From: Dactylellina haptotyla | Lineage: Eukaryota > Ascomycota > Orbiliomycetes > Orbiliales > Orbiliaceae | Assembly (NCBI GenBank): GCA_031310005.1 | Contig: CM062385.1 | Span: 3,472,001-3,536,000 of the forward strand | DNA length: 64,000 nt | Direction: 5' to 3' | In this document: positions 46,116 to 58,954 of the stretch, one piece after another | Layout of the letters: each line of letters begins with the position of its first letter | Position numbering within the stretch: position 1 is the first letter of the stretch | Translations under genes and position numbers: made by a program | Notes under the pieces: generated by a model | What the model saw: the letters and a program-made list of their open reading frames with translations, nothing else | Told to the model about the DNA's origin: nothing | Databases searched by the model: none

Positions 46116-49100
46116 CTTAAGGAGTGGCAGCGCGATGTAGCTAGGCAATCTTGTTCATAAGTAAAGAATTAAGATAGTAAGTCAAACTAAATGAGTGTGA
46201 TGCTGTCGTGATATGGCTGCGGACAAAGAATGATCATTTATGGGGACTGCAGTTTTACGACGGCGATCTCGAAGGTTTTTATAATGTACGCGTAAAACTC
46301 TTTTTAGAATCTCTGCTTCTATCTACTACGAATAAGCATAAAGTAACCGAGTCTTCCTAGGCAACCGAATGAGTTTTAGTCGCCTTATACCAAGTAGGCA
46401 TGCGCCTAAGGGCATAGAAAAATATGATATTGAGAACGAAATATCGCATTTAAGTATCAGAAAGCCATCGGAACGGAGTTTCGTGAGGGATTTTACAAAA
46501 GCTGAATAATGTGTAATTTAAAGATATATAGATAATGCAAATATATATACTTAGGAATTTATTTCACTTGAAACTTTTTTATTTATAAGAACAACTTTAA
46601 GCTGTTATAATTAACTCTCGTCAAGTTATTTCCTGTAAAAAACATTGGACCTGACTACATTGTTGTATCGCAATTGAATCCGCGTTATAACTAAGCGACC
46701 GAGGTTAGCGTATACAGCCGTGACAACGCTTACTATATTACCCGACGATGGAAGGCGAACCCGGACGCAGAATAAGATCCTAGCCTGCTAAATTTTCTGC
46801 GTCTTATTTAGAATTTGAATCCGATGGAGGATCTTCCAGTTGAGGATAGCCGATCAAAAGGCAATGCAAAAGAGCCTGGATTTTAGAAAACAAGGAAACC
46901 TCTAACTTAAGCCGACGTCCCGCTACTCGTTAAAGAATACGGTAACTTAAAAAATAATAGCAGTGCCTTGATGAAATAATAATAGGATATCCTTGCGAAA
47001 TAATGGGTCGGGTCCTTTAATTGGAGAAACCGAGTCATTTGCAGTTGCATTTCTAGAGAAACTACCAATAAAAGCTAGCCATTCGTCCTACGTCGTAATA
47101 TTGCATGGACTCTATTTCAAATGGAGACCCGATTCATTCTCGTTCAGTGAAACCATGCGCTTTAGCGATGATAGTAATACATTTATTCGTTTAGAATTCA
47201 GGCGAAATAGCTTTTACGGATGTATATCGCATTGTGATAACCAGGGAATCGAGAATAAATTAAGAGCGAAGTTCTCTGTTTCAAGGAGTGAGGTAGCGGC
47301 AGTTTCCTGTTGCTCCAGGGTCTGGTTTCGATATAACATTGTCGCAAAGTAATAACTGAAGCTAGTAAATTATATTTCATATTGTGTGCCGGCTTTCAAT
47401 GAAGTTTTAGTGACGGTGTTGTAGTTGGGCTTCGGGAAGAACTGCCTCATAGAATATTCAAAAAATATATGAAAGCATAGGCCCGCGTTTAAACAAAATG
47501 TTCGGGTGTCCTTGCAGCCTAAAACGTCGGGCGGGTTGGCTGCAGTGGAGTGACCCATTTTGCTTGGTGGGGTCCTAACCGGAGATAAACTTTCCCCGAA
47601 AAACGCGACTAGCAGAACCGCAATCGTACCTGTCGATTGGAGCAGTTCGCGATTATGTCTAAACACTAAACACACTGAATTGTTCAGACATACGAAACTA
47701 GTTACTGGCGCAAAAATATCCCACCGCATCTAGATGCCAGAGAAGACTTGGAGTTAATCTAAGGAGGCCCTGTTAAGACCGTCATTTCGGTATTCTGAAA
47801 TACTTAGCTTTGCAATTGGACAGCTCCTTGAATGATGATACAAAGAACTAAGTCCGAGATAGACCTAGCAACCGATCGTAATACATTTTTAGCACATTTA
47901 GAGTGAAGCATTGACAGAATTTAACAATCCGTGTAGACGTCGCGAGCTTTCTTGTGTGAAGTGCGACCGAAAACAACACCTGCACTATATTAATAATCGA
48001 AAATGTCATCAAAAGCATGCCTCCCTTTTCAATCTCGAAATTCGAGGTTATAGTTTCAGGCACCAACCTCCATTGGGAACTCTAGAAAGCCAAATAATGC
48101 TGTAAATTAACTTACAACTAAGATCCTAAGCTGAGCATGACGCGATGATATCTTCTCAGTAGATTGCATCCAGCTGGAACCATGCCAATATTGAAACCCC
48201 AATACATCTTGCCACCTCTAACAATAAAAAGTCCAGCCTTGCCTAAAATTATACAACAATATCCTAGTTTACATTGAACCACACTCGTTAATATATATCA
48301 TAACCACAACGATAAATATCAATATTCTCTCGTGATCATCCATAATCGTGGACGAGATGTTATTGTTAATTCCGATAAAGGTCGCATAACTAGTCGTAAT
48401 ATCCATAATGAAACTCTGAATATACCTTTTCATATCAGTAATCCTCTTTTGATAATCTTCTATTGTACAATTTCATTATACAGGGTAGTATCCATACACC
48501 AATAAATCTTAAATTTACAAGAGATTGAGGGCGTCCAAACGTTATAGCACGTTTGCTGGTATTTCTCGATCTTTCGAGTGCAATTCCGTATTGAAATCAA
48601 CCTTTCTGAAGAATGGAAGCGAAACGTTAAATGGGGTGGACAGGTCCTCAATCTAATGCCCGACTGTAAGGAGTGGGAGTTTTCTTTAGAAAACTCTATT
48701 TATATCTTATATTTACAATCTTATACAGGCAAGTTTCGCCTAAGAAGCTTAACTTGGCAATTGGCGCTACGTCACCAGCATATCCATAAATTAAGGGAGA
48801 ACAGCATTCCGCCTCACTCTATATGGAAACTTTCTACTAGCTGTAGGAGAGTCAACGTAATGCTTCTTTTCTTTTTCAAAATTTCGCTTGGTGTTTGTAA
48901 TATAATACTTGGAGAAGTGAATAAAATGGTAATTATGCCTGTTTACAATAGTCGGAGCTCAAATCTGCGAAAGAGTTTGCTCACCGCCTAGCTAAATTTG
49001 TATGTCCATAATCATGATGGAAGTGAAATTTCACAAGCCTCGATACCAGGCGCTAGGTTAACCTCATCCCATTCCATATAGCCAGGATATGGTATAGTCG

Positions 49101-49181
49101 GTCGTACAGGTCATAGGATACCGACAGTCTAGAGATTTTTGAAACTGCAATCGTTAATATCTCTTGATGACTTTGCAAAAA
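46116..49181. other. Gene-poor, AT-rich 3-kb stretch
   Basis: The left end is the LysM-tyrosinase promoter side. AT-richness is highest around 46500-46700. A 119-codon frame at 46993-47352 has no coding features. No mobile element ends were seen. Confidence 0.45.
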
Positions 49182-50847
49182 TTACAGGAAAAGCGTAACT
49201 CCGCTAGCCAGGCCTGCAAAGATCATTGAAACAACCGAGGCAGCAGCCATTAAGTTGAGTGATGGAATCGGCATTGAGGCAGCATTCGGGGACTTGGAAG
49301 AAGCTGGAGAATTGTTGCTTTCGGTAACGCTACCAGCTGGAGGGTCAACACCAGCCCATTGATTGGTAGGTCCTTTAAGACCGAGTGCCTGGCCAGCGCC
49401 ACCAGTAAGGTAGGTTTCTGCTTTTTGTGCTGTTATATTTCTGCATTAGAGGGACACTTCACTCCTTCAAAAGGATTCAGAGTAATATGATGACTTACGC
49501 ATTGCTGGAAGTTTACAGTCAGCTTCCCAAATACCACTCTGCTTTGACGGGCATTGTGTAGGGTTGCCATCGGCTGTAGTAGCACCTCCATCTCCAGATG
49601 GATTTGGAACTTTCTTGTATCTGTCTTTGAGGTTTTCGTAGTCGATAAGAGGCTTAATGGTCTTTAAATCACCAGAGACTTGGACTAGACCCTGTTCAAC
49701 GATTCTTGTTAGCGACCAACAACGATGTACTGAATTGCTCTAACTTACGAAATTATTGGGTTCCTGAGACCATTCATAGACCAAACCACCGCTAAAGACA
49801 CCGGTCATCTTTGCATCGTATATCGCTGCGATTTCGGGAAATGTTCTCGGCGGGTTTTTGTTGCAACCAAATTCCGATAGGCTACTATATGTTAGGTACC
49901 TGCCGACTCGGACTTTGAATCGGTACTTACAATACAGGGATACCATATCCAGTATAATCTTTCACTTTCTGATCATATCCAGAAATTTCGAATGAGCTGG
50001 CTTCACCACACCACGTGTAGTCGTTGAAGGCATGAAAATCCACACGCTCCTCTTTCCCCCCAGAATTCATATACTGTGCAATGAGTAATCGATTTGCTGC
50101 AACATCAGCAGCAGAGTAACCGATCGGAATAGCCCTCAACTTTCTTGCTTTTTGGTAGGCTTTCATATCACGGATACTTGCTTTAACATAGGTAGCAGCT
50201 CTAGTGGTATCCGGTCCGTCGACTACTTCATTACCTGCAAAGAATGCCAATACATTGGAATATTTGCTAAAGACGTCCATTGTCGAAAAGACATGCTAGT
50301 ATTAAAATTAGTAAATAATAAACGGACAGGTCAGATGGGCATATACCTGAAGGAAGACCTCATTGTACGATACTCCAGGGTTCGTACGTGTAATTGAGTG
50401 AGTTGGTGTAGTCACCTATGATATTTTTGTTAGGTAAGTACGATGTTTTTCAGCTGATTTCTGCTCACATCTAAGATTAAGTAAATCCCTGCGTCTTCCA
50501 GCATCTTCATGCAGGCGTCATGGTTCGCTGCGCTGTCCGCAATGTCTAGTCTGAGATTAGCATATCCCACAGTTTTCGTATCATAATTGCCACCGCGTGG
50601 GAAGTAACTCACAGACACGAACGGCATTCACTCCAAGCTCTTTGAGTGCTGGGATATCGCGCCCACAGATAGAAGTGTCTGCGAGTGGATCTTTCGGGTT
50701 AGAGGCACCACCTGGTTGATAATCGACTCCACGAATATAAAACCGGTCACTTCCAGAGAAGAATGCATTGCCCTTGATTGTGATTGGAGTGAGAGCCGTC
50801 GTCGAGGCTACTACGGAGGCCAATCCTACTAGCGTAGAGAAACGCAT
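49182..50847 (-). CDS. GH72 beta-1,3-glucanosyltransferase (Gas/Gel family), GPI-anchored
   Basis: Seven exons (50613-50847, 50469-50545, 50347-50415, 49931-50295, 49749-49881, 49499-49691, 49182-49429) give 439 residues; the introns are 49-69 nt. Residues 1-19 are a signal peptide. The GH72 start 'TIKGNAFF' and 'RFYIRGVDYQPGG' are clear. The catalytic acid/base is Glu150 in 'FFAGNEVV' and the nucleophile Glu252 in 'LSEFGC'. The enzyme domain is followed by a short Ser-rich stretch and a hydrophobic C-terminal tail preceded by 'SPNAAS', a typical GPI signal. No Cys-rich X8/CBM43 module is present, so it belongs to the short subtype (Gel1-like). It elongates beta-1,3-glucan at the plasma membrane and wall. 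Confidence 0.95.
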
Positions 50848-52999
50848 TTTGACTATCTCCTACTAATAGTAATAAGTATATATAAGAAACGGTTCCGTGA
50901 GGATGAAAGATATAAGCAATGAGAAGTATTCAAATAGAATAAATATTAACAATGGCTATGCGGGACCACCACTGTTACTAGTACTATCAAGGCGATGAAA
51001 CAGGGTAAAACAACTGCGAACGAAAAAATTAAAGGCGCTGGGAAGGAATGAATGCCGAGAAATTACTAAAGGTATTTGAGAGAATGTTGATAACAGTAGA
51101 ATAAATGGGTAAAATTATTACTTATGGGAGAGGAGAACGAGGGTAAAATATAAGAATACAATAGTACCTTTTTGCATGATAGACAGGGTTTAAATTTTAC
51201 AATAGGCGCAGTTGTGTTAGAAACACTAGACCATGAGGCTCGTAGAAACTCAATCTGCTGCACTCTTCTGGTGGCGAACTGGGGCGGCAGTCGACGAGCT
51301 CAAACATCGGTCACATTCGAGAGTTTCATTCCTTCTTCTCTCATATTTTTAGTTGTCCTAAGGAGAAGGTGCTGATGTTTGGATGTCAACACACAAAGTC
51401 TGAGGCTGTGTTCCAAAGTAACCTACCCAATTTTGCCGAGTGGTTTCATCCTGGCGCAGGCTTGTCGCCAGGCCCAAACCTCTGCACCTGCCTCCCCATA
51501 CTTTGCTAACCATAGCGAATATATGTGCCCGCCCGGATCTCAATTTTTTCAGATATATTTTTGGAAGGGCTTAGGTAAAGCATCATACTTTGTGCGGAAG
51601 GTCTTGGAAAGACGCGTTATTGTACGCTTATACTTACTACTTATGCAATGGGCGTAGGTGGGATCTTTAAGAAACGCGCTTCAGCAGTTGGTTTACCTCC
51701 TAATAGAGGCAAGATTATGAGACTATAGCTATAGGTTCTCAAGCTCTTTACGTCAAATTTAGCAGTATGTCAATTCCAATTCTGTTTCTTTCGGTCCTTA
51801 CAATGGTTCCGAGCGGCCGATAGCCCGAAGCCGGATACGATTACTCTGCATTCTACTTGCATTCCTCTGTTGCGCGAGAAACCGGGTTATTTGTCTTATT
51901 TAGCCCATCTCTCAAATTAAATACTCTGATTTGAACTCGACGACTGTCGCCGCGCTGAGTCGTTGGACCAATTCGCGTAATGCTCCTTATTTACACACTC
52001 CGTTTATACTATCGCAGTTTAATGTATTAATATACTTGAACGTCTTGAGTGTGCTTACGGTAAGTCTATGGCCTTGTCGTTCCCAGTTGTTAGATTGACT
52101 CTCTAGAATTTTATCTCATCGTCTAAACTCCAAAGTTCCGAGATGGTGGAAGAGCTTGATTTTGTGACATTTGCTCCTGGGACTTCTCGCGCTATTCTTT
52201 TCTGGCAGCAAGTGATCTATATTCTTTTCATTAACTTTTTGGTTCTTGAAAGTCAAGGATAATACTCTATATCTTGTACAACGATGTCTTGTAGTGCAGA
52301 ACTTGCTATTATTTACTTTCTTTAGTTTCGATTCGCAGCGATGACGCCAGGGCACAGATAACTGCATGGGTGAGCCGTGGAATGCGATGAATAGAGAATT
52401 GAGTCTTGATTTGTTAACAAAGGGGGGTATCTTACCTCACGGCTGTCCGAAGATGATTGAAAAAAAATAATTCTGAAGGCGTAAGCGTGGCTCGTTGAAC
52501 TAGAATCAATTGTAGATTGAGATGAAGTACTCTTAGCCAGGGTAGAAGAGGCGTGTCTGGCGCATTCTATTCATAACAGAGCATTTATCAGAAATCTTTT
52601 TAACATCTTCTACCTTTGGGGCTACCCCAGCTTGATAGCTTGAGCTCTCGTTCATAACTAGTGTCGATGGGATGACTACGTTCCAGTTGACCATCTGTAG
52701 TCCCAAAACGCAAAACATCCAGTAATTCACAAAAGGTAGTAATTGCAAAAATTGGGATCTCACAAATCTCACAAGTAATCAGTATGAACTTGTAACTAGA
52801 GTAATATCTTGTCTCTGCGTATGGACAGAAATGGTCTATATTGTAGTTGAAAGCCTGGGCGATGAGCAACTTGTATTGAAAACAGTCTAATAAATCAAAG
52901 CATGCAGAATGCAACAACCAACACCATATGCTGAATATCAATCTTACCTTAAAATTAATCGTTGCTTAGTTCTAAAGGAGCAAAATTTTGATAACTAGA
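50848..52999. other. Intergenic, nothing recognised
   Basis: About 2.1 kb. The GH72 promoter lies at the left. Short frames around 51.2-51.7 kb and 52.5-52.9 kb show no domain or splice support. Confidence 0.45.
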
Positions 53000-53905
53000 C
53001 TATGTGACCACACTGACGATAACAGCGACCTGGAGAGCTCTCCTCCTATCCACCTCCTTCTTCAACATGACCAGGCAGCTCGCAAGAGCCAAAGCTTCAA
53101 TTTGTTCTGCCTCGCCTTTACTATCCGCCCACTGCGAAAGATCTAGCATTAAACGGCCACCGTTCCCCGCCGTGCGTTTATTGCTACCAGTGCTGCGAAA
53201 TTCGGCGTTTCGCACGAGCTGTGCCACACGATGACGGTGTTCCTGTTTATTGCCTTTGACGGTCGTGATGCGCTCGAGGACAAGGAGGTTATCGGCAGCA
53301 GCATCGCGGCGCTCCTGACGGCTGGCAAATCTCCAGGCGAATGTTCCTAGTTGCGTTTGCATTATCTGGGCACGGGTGGTGATACCGCGGCTGCTCACGG
53401 TGATTGTCACATCATCTTCCTCGCCTGCCTCTTCGCCTTCCTTGTGGGTGGAAGCCGAGCTACAGGTGTCAAGGTCATCGCTGTCTGATACTGCGGCTCC
53501 GTGCAGTTGGATCTTAGGTGGCTTTCCGGGACCGCGGCGGTAGGTGGTTGAGCACAGTGGTGTTTCGGATGGGTCGCTGGCCCGGACTAAGACGCTGTTG
53601 TTGGAGCTGCGGGAGCCGCGAAGAGAGAGGTATAATGGCTCCAAGACATCTCCAGTTGGCGATACGGCGTGGATGTAAATTGGGTTCGGTGGTGGGGTAC
53701 ACGGGAGGGCTATGAGAGGATGGCCAGCGGCTTCGATTTGAAGAAGACGGGTTGGGTGGAAGGAGTCTAGGCAGGAGTCGATGACGGATTCGTACTTTGG
53801 GAGGGATTCGGTCGAGAAACTGGAAGTGGGCGACACGGCGCGGCGCTTTGCTGGCTCGAAGCTATACTCCGGCAGGGATATAGTGATTGGAATAGGCGTA
53901 GTCAT
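53000..53905 (-). CDS. Conserved-looking protein of unknown function, possibly tubby/LURP-like fold
   Basis: A single exon of 301 residues starts at an ATG. A disordered Pro/Ser start (1-45) is followed by 'RLLQIEAAGHPLIALPCTPPPNPIYIHAVSPTGDVLEPLYLSLRG'. Further blocks are 'GTFAWRFASRQERRDA', 'LLVLERIT', 'RVAQLVRNAEFRSTGS', 'TAGNGGRLMLDLSQWAD' and a C-terminal helix 'EALALASCLVMLKKEVDRRRALQVAVIVSVV', which is hydrophobic toward the end. The succession of an F-x-W strand, a variable basic region and a long hydrophobic final helix recalls LURP/tubby-like fungal proteins, but this is a pattern guess. An acidic insert lies around 160-175. The coding GC is higher than its flanks. Confidence 0.72.
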   Translation of the reverse strand: MTTPIPITISLPEYSFEPAKRRAVSPTSSFSTESLPKYESVIDSCLDSFHPTRLLQIEAAGHPLIALPCTPPPNPIYIHAVSPTGDVLEPLYLSLRGSRSSNNSVLVRASDPSETPLCSTTYRRGPGKPPKIQLHGAAVSDSDDLDTCSSASTHKEGEEAGEEDDVTITVSSRGITTRAQIMQTQLGTFAWRFASRQERRDAAADNLLVLERITTVKGNKQEHRHRVAQLVRNAEFRSTGSNKRTAGNGGRLMLDLSQWADSKGEAEQIEALALASCLVMLKKEVDRRRALQVAVIVSVVT

Positions 53906-55276
53906 AGTTATGTGAAGAATGTTGAAACGGTGTGCAAGAGAACTAAATTGATGCGTTGTTTGTAGGGATGTATGGAGATAGATATATCGATGGCAAGTTT
54001 TGTCTGAAGTTCGTAGATATGGTTCTTAATTCTGTTGATAATTTACTGAGCGCGTATCCCATAAGTATATATATCACGAAGGACAACGTTATCGAAGCAT
54101 TCAAGTGACATTTGTGGACGAGTCTCGCGATAACGTTAATCTGTTGGGCGCCATGGGCCATGGAAGCGTCCACAACACAGAAATCGGCTCTCGGGACGTC
54201 CGCAAGCGAAAACACAGCCCCGTTGCGCCTGAGCCCCGCCGCCTCTCCCTCTGCCTCGCTAACACCCCGAGCTCCGAAACCATGCTGCAGAAAATATGAC
54301 GGAAGGAAGAGACGGACAACATCTGGGTGGATGTCTCGAATGCGCCATGGCCGTCGTGCATCCTGAATACGAGTTTTAACGTTATCTATGGGATGTCACA
54401 GTCTCGGAGCCAAACCAAACTTGCAACGATGTCAGTAGAGATGGCAAGGCGAATGTTAGCTAATTGAGCAACACATTTCGTGGCTGTTCGCCCTTCAAAT
54501 TTCACCAGCAGAAATTAAAAGACTCGCTCCTGGTAAGGCTTCTTGTACGGCCCAATATGATATGTTTTGTACGATGGATAAGTGTTACAATTCTTGTCTG
54601 TAGGTAGCGCCCCCTTGAGGAAAGAATGTATCATTTTATGGTAATCCGAACAGCTGGTACCGCAGTAGTTGGAGGGTGGTTTTGGTTTTCCTATCTCGTT
54701 AGGGCTGATACCTTTCTTCGCAATAGAACGGTAGCAACTATACCATTCGTCAGAAGCTCAGCTCAGCGTCCAAAAATTATAAATCTACACTATAATCCTC
54801 TGTCCTTAAGCTGTAAACCACTGTCTATATTCCTTCTAAGAGCGGAATCGTTGCTTTTTGATCTCGGTAATGATGATGCCCCAGTGCTACGCACATACAT
54901 CAAGGAGACTCTTCTGTACTATCAATACGGTAGACAAGTATGTGCGTATTTGTTGGATGTTACAATCTAAACAGGCCCCAAAAGCGATCTGGGGAAACAG
55001 TTTCAAAGCATTTTGGCGAACGCGATAATATCCGATGTTTTGAAAATAATTACCTTTTCCATTTTTCAGATAAGCTATTGCCTTAAGGCCACGATAGTGC
55101 TCACATTACGATTTCACTGTGACATGTCATTTATAAAGGTCAGAAGCCGATTGAACTCTTTTCTTATCACATTTCTAACTTCCATAGCTTATGACCCTAA
55201 CTATCTAATAGACTACTATCGCTTATTAATTGACATCCAGAATAGTTTATCTATGATATACCATTCACCGTCCCAC
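53906..55276. other. Intergenic, nothing recognised
   Basis: About 1.4 kb. A GC-rich patch at 54100-54360 has open frames on both strands that contradict each other and show no domain. The remainder is AT-rich. Confidence 0.45.
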
Positions 55277-56549
55277 TTAAAGATAAAGAGTATTTCCAGC
55301 ACTGGTAGGCACAGTGCTCTGAATGGATGACGCCGATGCGGCTGAGACAATGGAGAGCCCGGAGAAGGCAGACATGAAGCCGGTATTGTGGTAGCTGAAG
55401 GAGCCCGAGCTACTGTATATATTGGTCTGGCACGAGCGGCCGAGGTAACTGGCGCACTGACTGACGTATGCTGATTCAGATGAGAACAACTGGCCGGCAT
55501 AGCCACTTACTACGACAGTTGGGACACCGTTGAAGACGCAACCCTCAAAAAGACCCCCCACGGTGGTGCCTCCTTCGATTGCATGTCCACTATTGGAAGA
55601 CCATACGCTGTTAACCGCGTGGAAGAGAGTATTGCCGCTTAGCGCCGGGCTGCGACCTGACGTATAATAGACATAGTTTTCTAAACACCTCGGTCAGCAT
55701 TTGTCAGGTTTTACGGAACTTTCTTATTGTGCGTACTATAGAAGGTGATCTGGTCGCCAGAACCGACTAGCTCGAGTCCCCAGTAACTATGTTTATCACA
55801 GGTAGCCGAGTAAGAGGTAACTCCGTTGATAAAACTGTTGGAGATAGTGATAAGCTTGTTGGCAGCCTGGCCAAAACTGTAGTGCTGGCGGCCCAAGGAC
55901 GAAGTCTATGTACATTATCTGTTAGTTAGTCTCTAAAGTGACAGATAGTGTCGTAGAGTCGCGTGCTTACAGTTACATGGTCAATCCAGACCTTGCTCGT
56001 GCCAGAGAGAACGATTGCATCGCCTCCCCAGACGTATTTCGGATTAAGATTCGTAATTGCGATATTCTGAATAATAATATTAGAAACACCAACAAGACGG
56101 AGGCCCTTCCCATTAAGTGTTGCTTTGTTCAGGCCAATTAGTGTTTTATCAGATTTAACCGCGATTCCTTGATAGCCGGCCGTATCGATTGTAACGTCAG
56201 ACAAGGCCTGGGAACCGCACCCGCCTAGCGTATTTAGTAGCATTTGCCCACCGTTTGCAGGGGTACAAGAATACGCGTTACATGCTTTAAAAGTAGACGT
56301 GCCCTCAGAACCGACGAAGTTAAAGGTCCCTGAGATGACTATAACCTGTGGTGAAGAGGAGGTCAAGTAACTCTTTAACTGTGCAATAGTACTCACGTAC
56401 ACGGGAGCCGCATTACCACCACCGGTTACTCCGGATGCGAAACCCATCGGGGTTCCATACACAGCTGAGGATAGTGCGCGATCCTGAAGAACAGGAGTTG
56501 CCAGGGCAGTGTAGCCCATGGCGGCCAGAATGAGTGCTTTGGCAGCCAT
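55277..56549 (-). CDS. Pectin lyase (PL1 family), secreted
   Basis: Three exons (55971-56549, 55737-55905, 55277-55680) give 383 residues, normal for fungal pectin lyases. Residues 1-18 are a signal peptide. Characteristic blocks are 'TPMGFASGVTGGGNAAPVY', 'VIVISGTFNF', 'NPKYVWGGDAIVLSG', 'KVWIDHVT' (the WIDH of the PL1 superfamily, just before the first splice) and 'LGRQHYSFG', the pectin-lyase form of the active-site Arg block. Later Cys residues ('EGCVFNGV', 'CASYLGRSCQ') fit the disulfides of PelA-type enzymes. The enzyme cleaves methyl-esterified pectin by beta-elimination outside the cell. This is the only plant-pectin enzyme in the window. Confidence 0.95.
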
Positions 56550-58294
56550 TCTGATGGTCTTAAGAGTTGAATTTGGCGGTTAATAAGTTATCAGTCTTTG
56601 CTGTACCGAAAATGAGCATAGATACTAGAGGATGGCCAACCTTTATAGAGGCCAGCCTTCCAACAAACGCGATAACTTCGGAAAAGCGGGAAAGCAATGC
56701 AGCGCATGACATGTTTCCTGGAGTTTCGGACCGTATATATCAGCGAAGTATCTAACTTCGTTTCCACTATCGATGGCTTGATTGTAACTCTACGGATTGC
56801 GGACAACTGATCCTGGGTTGGCAAGAGCGGCTTTGGTTAAATCGCCTCTCGTTTAACTAGCGACTGCCTTTTTCGGATCCATGGTGGGTCTCAGACTATG
56901 GTTCGCAGTTTCCCGGACCATGGTTCGTTTCTCTTTCGATCTATGGATGAATCTTCTTATCCCTGAACGCATGGGCAGCAGTAATGGATGAAATCGCGAT
57001 CCAATCCACAGCAAAGTTGGACGATTTGAGAATCGATAACTTGCGATCACAAAATTCTTTTGAATTCACAAGCATCCATCTAGGAAAGCCAAATCTTCGG
57101 CTAAAACTTCTTTCTAGTGAATATTTAAGGCAACTCTATATAATTTGCAACATTTGCAACAAAAGGCAGAATATTGTAACGGTATGGTGGAAGCTCTCGC
57201 CGCATTGTCGCAAAGCATGTAAATCCGTTCATCCGAAATCTGCGTTCCCAAATGTAGTAAGTTCGGTAAACTGGGATTCAACCGGCCGGAGATCCACGGT
57301 CCGTTGGGCTTAACTCGAGGTTCAGGGGCTCATGCCGCTGCCTAAATTGAGTTAGTGTAACCACGGTTAAAGACGTGAGACTCTCCCGGGATTTAGCCCT
57401 TGGCATATATCACAAGCGTTTGAAATTCGGTTAGAAAATGCAACATTGCCACACAGTAGAGCTTCATTCCCAACCTCAATGGAAATGCATGATTCTGGCA
57501 GCTGGTCCGACGATCCAGACATATCTCAGTTATCTAAGTTAAGCTTTAGGGAAGACTGAGGGATAAAAGCTAAAGTGGAGGTTGCATTACATCCGCTGAG
57601 ATGTTGCAACTTATTCAGCCGATTTAAATGTTTGTCAGCAGCTGTTGATATTAGTCAGTTATAAGGTTGGATATATTAGTATTGCTATTGCAGCATCAAA
57701 ATCGATGGTACCATCACTTTTTGATAGCCATTGGCCCGCTATCCGCCTTAGTAAATCCCGTACGGCTAGTGCTTGGGCAGTTCATCGAACCTAATATTGA
57801 TCTTTTGATCGGGAACCGTAAGCAAACATGGCCCTAAGAGGCCTGTGAAGCCATATGCCGGGTGTACTCCGGCCAGGCTCGAGTAGCAAAACAACAGGGG
57901 TTTCATCTCCGCATGAAAACATTGAGTGATGATCTGCTCCAAGCAAAGATATTTGATTGAGAAAACTAGAGCGATTTTGAATTAAAAGGGTTGATTCGAA
58001 GACCCGAGAGCCCCGAGACCTATAAAATCTCTAACCTGTGTATAATACGACGGGTTTCTTAGTTAATACTGAACTCAAAGCCAGATATTTAAAAGGACGT
58101 GATATTTAGAAGAATATAAATAATATCATATCATTTAAGGTTAAAGCTTACTCAGCCTCTTGTTACTTTCTTAGATCATGTGTCAGTATATTAGCTTCAT
58201 TTTGGTCGATGCTTAGATGCATGTGCTTATATAAACGTATACACTTTCAACAGAGTAGGCGAGCGGGGTACAAAACTAGTAGCTAGCTAGCCTA
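56550..58294. other. Intergenic, nothing recognised
   Basis: About 1.7 kb. The left side is the pectin-lyase promoter. Imperfect repeats of 'CCATGG' context occur at 56878-56925. No gene was recognised. Confidence 0.45.
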
Positions 58295-58954
58295 TCACAA
58301 GCTTTGAGACACTGGTCTTGATACAAACTCCACCAATTCGCCGAAAGCAGTTTCAAGATCATCATTGATGATTATTTTATCAAATGCACTTGGTGTATCC
58401 GCATACGCAAGCTCAATCCTAGCTCGATTCAACCTGTCCTGGATTTCATCTTCTTTTTCACTCTCTCGTCCTCTTAAGCGTGCTTCAAGTATCGCGAAAC
58501 TTGGCGGTTTGATAAAAATATATCTAGCTGCAATATCGGTCGTTTTCAGCTGTTTTGCGCCTTCTATATCAATATCTATTACAACTATTGAACCCTGGTC
58601 CCGCTGGTCGATAATTGTCCGTTTGCTAGTGCCATAGCTACTACCAAATAAACCGGTTGTTTCGACAAACGCATTCTGAGATACAAGCGAGGAGAATGTA
58701 GAAGGAGAGACAAAGTAATAATCTTCTCCCTCGACTTCGCCGCTTCTCGGCTGTCGTGTTGTATGAGATATCGATTTCTTGAAAAGTTCAGGGTATGTAG
58801 CTTTCAACTTGGTACAGAGCGTTCCTTTGCCGACTCCCGAGGGGCCACAAACGACAATAGGCCGAAAATCTATATGAAGATGTTTTAGCTGTGCCCTATA
58901 TCCGTTGCTTTTGCTTAGGAGGAATGGACATGAGACAGACATACCAGTAGGCAT
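58295..58954 (-). CDS. guk1: Guanylate kinase
   Basis: Two exons are proposed: a 10-nt coding first exon (58945-58954) and 58295-58869, giving 194 residues, close to the usual eukaryotic length. The join yields 'MPTDFRPIVVCGPSGVGKGT', matching the normal N-terminus, with Walker A GPSGVGKG near residue 12. Family blocks follow: 'KSISHTTRQPRSGEVEGEDYYF' (GMP binding), 'GSSYGTSK', 'VVIDIDIEGAKQLK' and 'ARYIFIKPPS'. It makes GDP from GMP and ATP. The 75-nt intron (GTATGT...ATATAG) is a multiple of three and has no stop, so its retention would insert 25 residues after residue 3. An in-frame ATG inside the intron offers another start. The splice model is favoured by family N-termini. Confidence 0.92.
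   Translation of the reverse strand: MPTGMSVSCPFLLSKSNGYRAQLKHLHIDFRPIVVCGPSGVGKGTLCTKLKATYPELFKKSISHTTRQPRSGEVEGEDYYFVSPSTFSSLVSQNAFVETTGLFGSSYGTSKRTIIDQRDQGSIVVIDIDIEGAKQLKTTDIAARYIFIKPPSFAILEARLRGRESEKEDEIQDRLNRARIELAYADTPSAFDKIIINDDLETAFGELVEFVSRPVSQSL

Noticed and set aside
46993-47352. Open frame of 119 codons in the AT-rich gap
   Set aside because: No signal peptide, domain or partner exon; composition looks like random translation.
54101-54366. GC-rich patch with open frames on both strands
   Set aside because: Frames contradict each other, carry no motif and have no plausible start context.
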